From NCBI GenBank assembly GCA_964632505.1, contig CAZWCE010000005.1:186001-250000 (forward strand): 64,000 bases of DNA, in the 5' to 3' direction. Origin of the DNA: CAZWCE01 sp964632505 (GTDB lineage Bacteria > Planctomycetota > Planctomycetia > Pirellulales > Thermoguttaceae). A program made the position numbers and the translations under genes. Numbering within the stretch: the stretch's first letter is position 1; every line of letters starts with the position of its first letter. Positions 60,280 to 64,000 of this stretch are shown here, one piece after another. The notes below the pieces were generated by a model. It did no database searches. It was given only the letters and a program-made list of their open reading frames with translations, and was not told the origin of the DNA.

Positions 60280-60376
60280 CGCCCGTGATCTTTCTTCAAT
60301 GGCTGACTCCGAGCCCTCGATCGGCCCTCGATCGTGTCCCGACGACGGTTCGACCGATCTCGATCCCCACGTTCCA

Positions 60377-60766
60377 TTAAGCGGCTTCGAGTTTCATTTC
60401 CACGAAGCGGCACATGTCGTTGACGGTGAGTATTTTCGGGAAATTCTGCACGACGGGATTCTCCTCGAAATCACCCAAGTCGGCGAACGGCATGCGTTTG
60501 CGAAGTTCCTCGAGGCCGGCGTCGGTCAGTTTTCCATCTTGCACGTACTCGGAACTGGACAGCAGATCTTCCGGGAACAATTCTCCGCGGGGGATGCTGA
60601 TGTCGAACTCCTTTTCCAGGCGGAAGACGATATCGAGAAAGTCGATCGATTCGGCACCGAGATCGTCGATCAGCGTCGCTTCCGGCGTCACTTCGTCGTC
60701 GTCGACCGCCAAGGCCTCGACGAGGGCTTCCTGAACTCCACTGAAAATTTCTTCCTTACTGGGCAT
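60377..60766 (-). CDS. Acyl carrier protein with C-terminal extension
   Basis: The 129-residue protein has the phosphopantetheine-attachment motif L-G-A-E-S-I-D-F-L-D-I (usual D-S-L becomes E-S-I) and acidic helices typical of carrier proteins. It is about 50 residues longer than a standard ACP. The extra part includes R-K-R-M-P-F-A-D-L-G-D-F-E-E-N and a final helix with V-N-D-M-C-R-F-V-E. GGAGG lies ahead of the ATG. It carries the growing acyl chain between the enzymes encoded around it. Confidence 0.88.
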   Translation of the reverse strand: MPSKEEIFSGVQEALVEALAVDDDEVTPEATLIDDLGAESIDFLDIVFRLEKEFDISIPRGELFPEDLLSSSEYVQDGKLTDAGLEELRKRMPFADLGDFEENPVVQNFPKILTVNDMCRFVEMKLEAA

Positions 60767-60956
60767 CGTTTCTTTTCCTCCAGTTCCAAAAAGAATGAAT
60801 ATCGAGCTCGGCTGCCGTGACGTTCGGATCATTGCTTTCCACAGCGGCGGCACGATGGGACGGCTTGTAAATCAGGCTTCCGGCCTTCTTAGCTCCGGGC
60901 TCGGCGATCGTCTCGACCGCGACCCGGGAATGGATCAAATCGTTTGGTGGGGCCGA

Positions 60957-61718
60957 TCAATAGCTTCCCAGGCAGATGCCCCCGTCGACCACCAATACTT
61001 GGCCGGTCATGTAGGCGGCGTCGTCGCCGGCCAGGAACGTTACCACCCGGGCGATCTCCTCCGGTTGGCCGATCCGCTTCATGGGGATCGCCTTTTTGAT
61101 CACGTCGCCCGCCATCGAGCGGACCGCTTCGCTCATATCGGTTTCGATCATGCCGGGAGCGACGGCGTTCACGCGCACCTTGCGACCGGCCAGCTCTTTC
61201 GCCAGTGCCCGGGTGAAGGCGTTGATGCCGCCCTTGCTGGCCGCGTAGTTGACTTGTCCCCGGGAAGGGACCAGCGAGGCGGTGCTCGAGAGGTTCACGA
61301 TGCTACCGGATCGCTTGTACATCATCTGTTGCGAAGCCGCCCGGCAGTAGTTGAACGTGCCGGTGAGATTCGTTTGGACCACATCGGACCACTGCTCGTC
61401 GGTCATCGCGCCGGCGAGCCCGTCCTTGATGATTCCCGCGGAGTTGACCAGAATATCGAGTTTTTCCTTTTCCTTGAGGACCTGCTCGACGATCTGGTTG
61501 GCTCGATCCCCGTCGCGGACGTCGGCCTGTTCCGCGTGAACGGCATAGCCCTGGCTTTTTGCTTCCTCGACGACCGCCTCGGCCGCCTCGGCATTGCTGT
61601 GATAAAGGAACCACACCTCGGCCCCCTCGGAGGCAAGACTCAAAACGCATGCCTTCCCGATGCCGCGGCTTCCTCCGGTGACGATCGCCGACTTTCCTTC
61701 CATTCGACCCATGATCAT
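60957..61718 (-). CDS. fabG: 3-oxoacyl-ACP reductase (SDR)
   Basis: The 253-residue short-chain dehydrogenase has T-G-G-S-R-G-I-G for NADP(H), N-S-A-G (NNAG-like), the catalytic S-S-T-A-S and Y-A-A-S-K (YxxxK), and an N-terminal A-I-V-T-G. It reduces 3-oxoacyl-ACP in the fatty-acid cycle. AGTAGGTAG precedes the ATG at 61718. It lies between the first dehydratase gene and the ACP gene in the cluster. Confidence 0.93.
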   Translation of the reverse strand: MIMGRMEGKSAIVTGGSRGIGKACVLSLASEGAEVWFLYHSNAEAAEAVVEEAKSQGYAVHAEQADVRDGDRANQIVEQVLKEKEKLDILVNSAGIIKDGLAGAMTDEQWSDVVQTNLTGTFNYCRAASQQMMYKRSGSIVNLSSTASLVPSRGQVNYAASKGGINAFTRALAKELAGRKVRVNAVAPGMIETDMSEAVRSMAGDVIKKAIPMKRIGQPEEIARVVTFLAGDDAAYMTGQVLVVDGGICLGSY

Positions 61719-61778
61719 TTCTACCTACTCTATTTCGCGTAAAACAACGCCCGATTCACACCCCATGACGGTGGATGC

Positions 61779-62252
61779 TCATAAGGGGGGACGCAACAGT
61801 TCCAGTTTTTCCTTCAGCGCGGCGATCACCTGACGATCGACGATCGCCTTATTCGGATGGAGATCCGCCAAATTGTATCGACGAAGTGTCAACTTCGAGC
61901 GCAGCGTGTTTTTCCCTTCCAAGCTGCCGACCGCCTTGAGCGTGGTCTCCGACTCGGTTTGATCGAGAATCGAAGCGGTGACCATCAACGTTTCCCCCGG
62001 CTGCACGAACCGCCCGTATTTCACGTTCCGCGCTTCCTGCAACACGACCATGCTATGCGCGAAATCCTCGCTGACCCGAACCAACCAGGCCGAAGCCTGC
62101 GTGAGCGCTTCGAGCATGAGGACTCCCGGCATGACCGGAAATTTCGGGAAATGGTCTCCCAGATACTCTTCCGCCATGGTCAGGCATTTGGTCGCCGTAA
62201 TCTCTTTCCCGACTTCCAGCGTCTCGATGCGATCGATCAACGAAAAATGCAT
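61779..62252 (-). CDS. fabZ: 3-hydroxyacyl-ACP dehydratase-like protein, first gene of the fab cluster
   Basis: The 157-residue hotdog-fold protein has H-F-P-K-F-P-V-M-P-G-V-L-M-L-E-A-L-T-Q-A with the canonical His, P-G and Glu. It matches FabZ more closely than the copy beside fabF. GGAAGG lies about 10 bases before the ATG at 62252; upstream in-frame sequence is not protein-like. It heads the leftward cluster, so the promoter should lie in 62253-62500. Confidence 0.87.
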   Translation of the reverse strand: MHFSLIDRIETLEVGKEITATKCLTMAEEYLGDHFPKFPVMPGVLMLEALTQASAWLVRVSEDFAHSMVVLQEARNVKYGRFVQPGETLMVTASILDQTESETTLKAVGSLEGKNTLRSKLTLRRYNLADLHPNKAIVDRQVIAALKEKLELLRPPL

Positions 62253-63131
62253 GAAAACGTATTCCTTCCCATCACGGGAACCGATTCGGCAACGACGCGC
62301 GTCTGGCCGGGAATCGAACGACCAAACTGCCGATGCCCCATGGGGCCGCCCCCGTCGATCGAGGATCGCCGGGATCGGGTCCCTCCAAGAGACGACCCGA
62401 AACATTCATCTCCCAGCATAGCAAGGGAGTGTGCCTTTTTTAACGAAAACAGAAACGAAACAGTATAAACAAGTTCGCTTCCCGGGGCAACCGTCCCGGG
62501 GCCCCGAAAAATGGGAACCGCCGCCATTTTAGGAAATGTCCAGGATGCGTAATTATTTTACCTAATCCTCCTATTTATTCAACCAGGTCTGCCATGTTGT
62601 CTTCGTGGCAACCGCGCGGTCGATGATCGGCTCTCCCGTCTTCCCGCGACTTCGATTTCGCAACAGTCTCCCCGGAAGCGTCGGCGCGCTATTATTTCGA
62701 TGGTATCGACTTTTTGAAATGCACCGCCCCCAAAAAAAAGGCAGCTGCGTATTAACTCAGTTATAACGGTTGGGCAAGAAAGGAGCAATTCCAATCGTCG
62801 CGGAGCCGAACCCCCCGTCTTCCGTCGGTCTCGTCGGTCGTTGCGGTGGATTTCCCCGGCAAATCCGTTTCCAGGGTGGAAAAAGGTTTTCGCGAGATGA
62901 TTCATCCCTTATAATATTAGGCGTCGCTTTTTAAGTGAACCGAGGGCGGCCCTCGGACGCTCGGTCCTGCGTGGCCCCATGCGAAAACCCTGGGCTCACG
63001 GCGATGCGAACCTAAAAAAATGCAATCGGCAATCGATGGGTATTTCCAGGCCTCGTCCTTCGGCGAGGTGCTCGTTTCCCCAATCTCCGCGGCAGGTTCG
63101 TTCGACGGACCGGAAAGGAATGGATAGACCG
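62253..63131. other. Gene-free divergent region of about 880 bases
   Basis: It lies between the fab cluster and the rightward membrane protein. Visible elements are a candidate promoter at 62887-62915 and a hairpin CCGAGGG/CCCTCGG at 62940-62956 with a three-base loop and no T run. No RNA gene or ORF is convincing. Confidence 0.5.
62887..62915 (+). promoter_or_regulatory. Candidate promoter of the C-terminal window gene
   Basis: A perfect TATAAT at 62910-62915 with a weak TTTTCG at 62887-62892 (17-base spacer). Transcription would start about 210 bases before the gene. Confidence 0.35.
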
Positions 63132-64000
63132 ATGAACCAGCCCCACCAGTTTCCTCGCGATCGAGCGATTCGGCTCTTACAGCGTCGTCTCGTGCGGACC
63201 TTCTTCCTGAAGTTCACTTTCCAACAGATTGCCTTTTGGTTGTTCCTGTGGGGATGCGCCGCCCTGGTACTCCGGATGACCACTTCGCTTCCGCCGCTTC
63301 TCCTTCTCTTCGGTGGGATGGGGCTGCTGCCGATCCCGTTTCTCGCCTTTTGGCTGGCTCGAAGACGCCGTCCCGATGCCCGAACCGCGTCGGCGATTCT
63401 CGATCGGAATAATCACAGCGGGGGGCTGCTCATGGCTTCGATGGAGGCCGACCCGGGCGGTTGGAGCCGCCGGGTGGCGAATCTGCAGGTGCCGCAATGT
63501 GCCTGGGACGGCAAACGCCTGTTCGGATTGACGCTTCTCGGTGCCGTCTTTCTGACCGTCGTGCTCGCGATACCTCATCGGACGCTCGTGGCTCGGCAGC
63601 AGAAGGAACTCAACATTCGCGACGAAGTCGCCCGGCTCGAAGATCAACTCGAAGTGCTCAAGGAGGAGAATCTTCTGGAGGTGGAGCGGGTCGAGAAGTT
63701 GCAGCAGGAACTCCAGCGTGTGGAGCAAGAGGCCGAAGGGCAGGGCCCGGTGAAAACTTGGGACGCCCTCGACCATCTTTCCCAGGAGCTCGAAAACGAA
63801 GCGGAAGAGGCCGCCGAAGAGGCGCTGAGTGAGACGGAGGAGATGTCCCGGGCCGAAGCGCTCGCCCGCGGATTGGAAAAAGATATGAACGAAATGGATT
63901 CGAAGATGTCGCGCGAGGTGATGCAGGCACTGGGCGATCTGGTCGACGAAGCATTGGGCGAGAAGGAATCGCTGGAAAAGGATTCCGACGGAGCACTCTC
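63132..64000 (+). CDS. Membrane protein with long coiled coil (3' truncated)
   Basis: At least 289 residues; the frame runs off the right edge. The N-terminus has two close hydrophobic helices around residues 25-80 (F-W-L-F-L-W-G-C-A-A-L-V-L and L-L-L-L-F-G-G-M-G-L-L-P-I-P-F) separated by a short loop. A third helix lies near 140-155 (L-L-G-A-V-F-L-T-V-V-L-A-I-P). After that the sequence is a strongly charged Glu/Leu-rich coiled coil (L-E-D-Q-L-E-V-L-K-E-E-N and later E-E-A-A-E-E-A-L-S). The gene family is not recognised; the layout resembles planctomycete DUF4175-like membrane proteins. AAAGGAA lies 14 bases upstream. Confidence 0.75.
   Translation, partial: MNQPHQFPRDRAIRLLQRRLVRTFFLKFTFQQIAFWLFLWGCAALVLRMTTSLPPLLLLFGGMGLLPIPFLAFWLARRRRPDARTASAILDRNNHSGGLLMASMEADPGGWSRRVANLQVPQCAWDGKRLFGLTLLGAVFLTVVLAIPHRTLVARQQKELNIRDEVARLEDQLEVLKEENLLEVERVEKLQQELQRVEQEAEGQGPVKTWDALDHLSQELENEAEEAAEEALSETEEMSRAEALARGLEKDMNEMDSKMSREVMQALGDLVDEALGEKESLEKDSDGAL

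Overview
The window reads as chromosomal DNA of a planctomycete, most likely of the Pirellulales type. The signs are a secreted YTV-repeat protein (a domain known mainly from Rhodopirellula and relatives), an ECF sigma factor next to an anti-sigma/DUF1559-like protein, a Tat-exported Gfo/Idh/MocA dehydrogenase, a GHL10-type glycosidase-like protein, a Cys-Pro repeat exported protein and a metallophosphatase-multihaem lipoprotein. Coding density is moderate and the DNA is GC-rich, with several AT-richer gene-poor gaps. I see no rRNA, CRISPR array, prophage or intact insertion sequence; there is one tRNA.

Layout. 0-5 kb: end of a DUF1573-like gene, a tetrahaem lipoprotein, a stand-alone HPt protein, tRNA-Gly(CCC) with its own promoter and terminator, and a small membrane protein. 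5-16 kb: a FAH-family enzyme, a Tat-type oxidoreductase, then leftward genes: leuA behind what looks like a leader-peptide attenuator, an L-fucose-isomerase-like protein, a ferredoxin-nitroreductase fusion and a giant flagellin. 16-25.5 kb: B12-dependent ribonucleotide reductase, CPBP protease, RarD-like transporter, two planctomycete-style unknowns, an NAD-dependent epimerase and a polyprenol-phosphate glycosyltransferase. 25.5-32 kb: an MsbA-like ABC exporter, a hybrid histidine kinase and an HD-GYP protein with a degenerate receiver. 32-39 kb: a TetR regulator, RND adaptor and RND pump in one leftward operon, with a palindrome exactly filling the promoter spacer. 39-49 kb: Cys-rich exported protein, a 1.38 kb gene-free stretch, an S41 protease, an NAD(P)H oxidoreductase, prfB with its programmed +1 frameshift, and the YTV protein. 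48-54 kb: ECF sigma factor plus anti-sigma/pilin-like fusion, GHL10 protein and a prenyltransferase-fold protein. 54-58.4 kb: an oppBCDF-type ABC importer without a binding protein. 58.4-62.3 kb: a leftward type II fatty-acid-synthesis cluster (fabZ-fabG-ACP-fabZ-fabF). 63.1 kb to the end: a coiled-coil membrane protein that runs off the window.

The most interesting sequence-level observations are regulatory. One is a sigma70-like promoter, a 33-codon Leu-rich ORF and an intrinsic terminator in series ahead of leuA. Another is the TetR-type operator-in-promoter architecture of the efflux operon. A third is an isolated terminator-like hairpin inside the long gene-free stretch. Family assignments come from reading motifs by eye; no database search was run.
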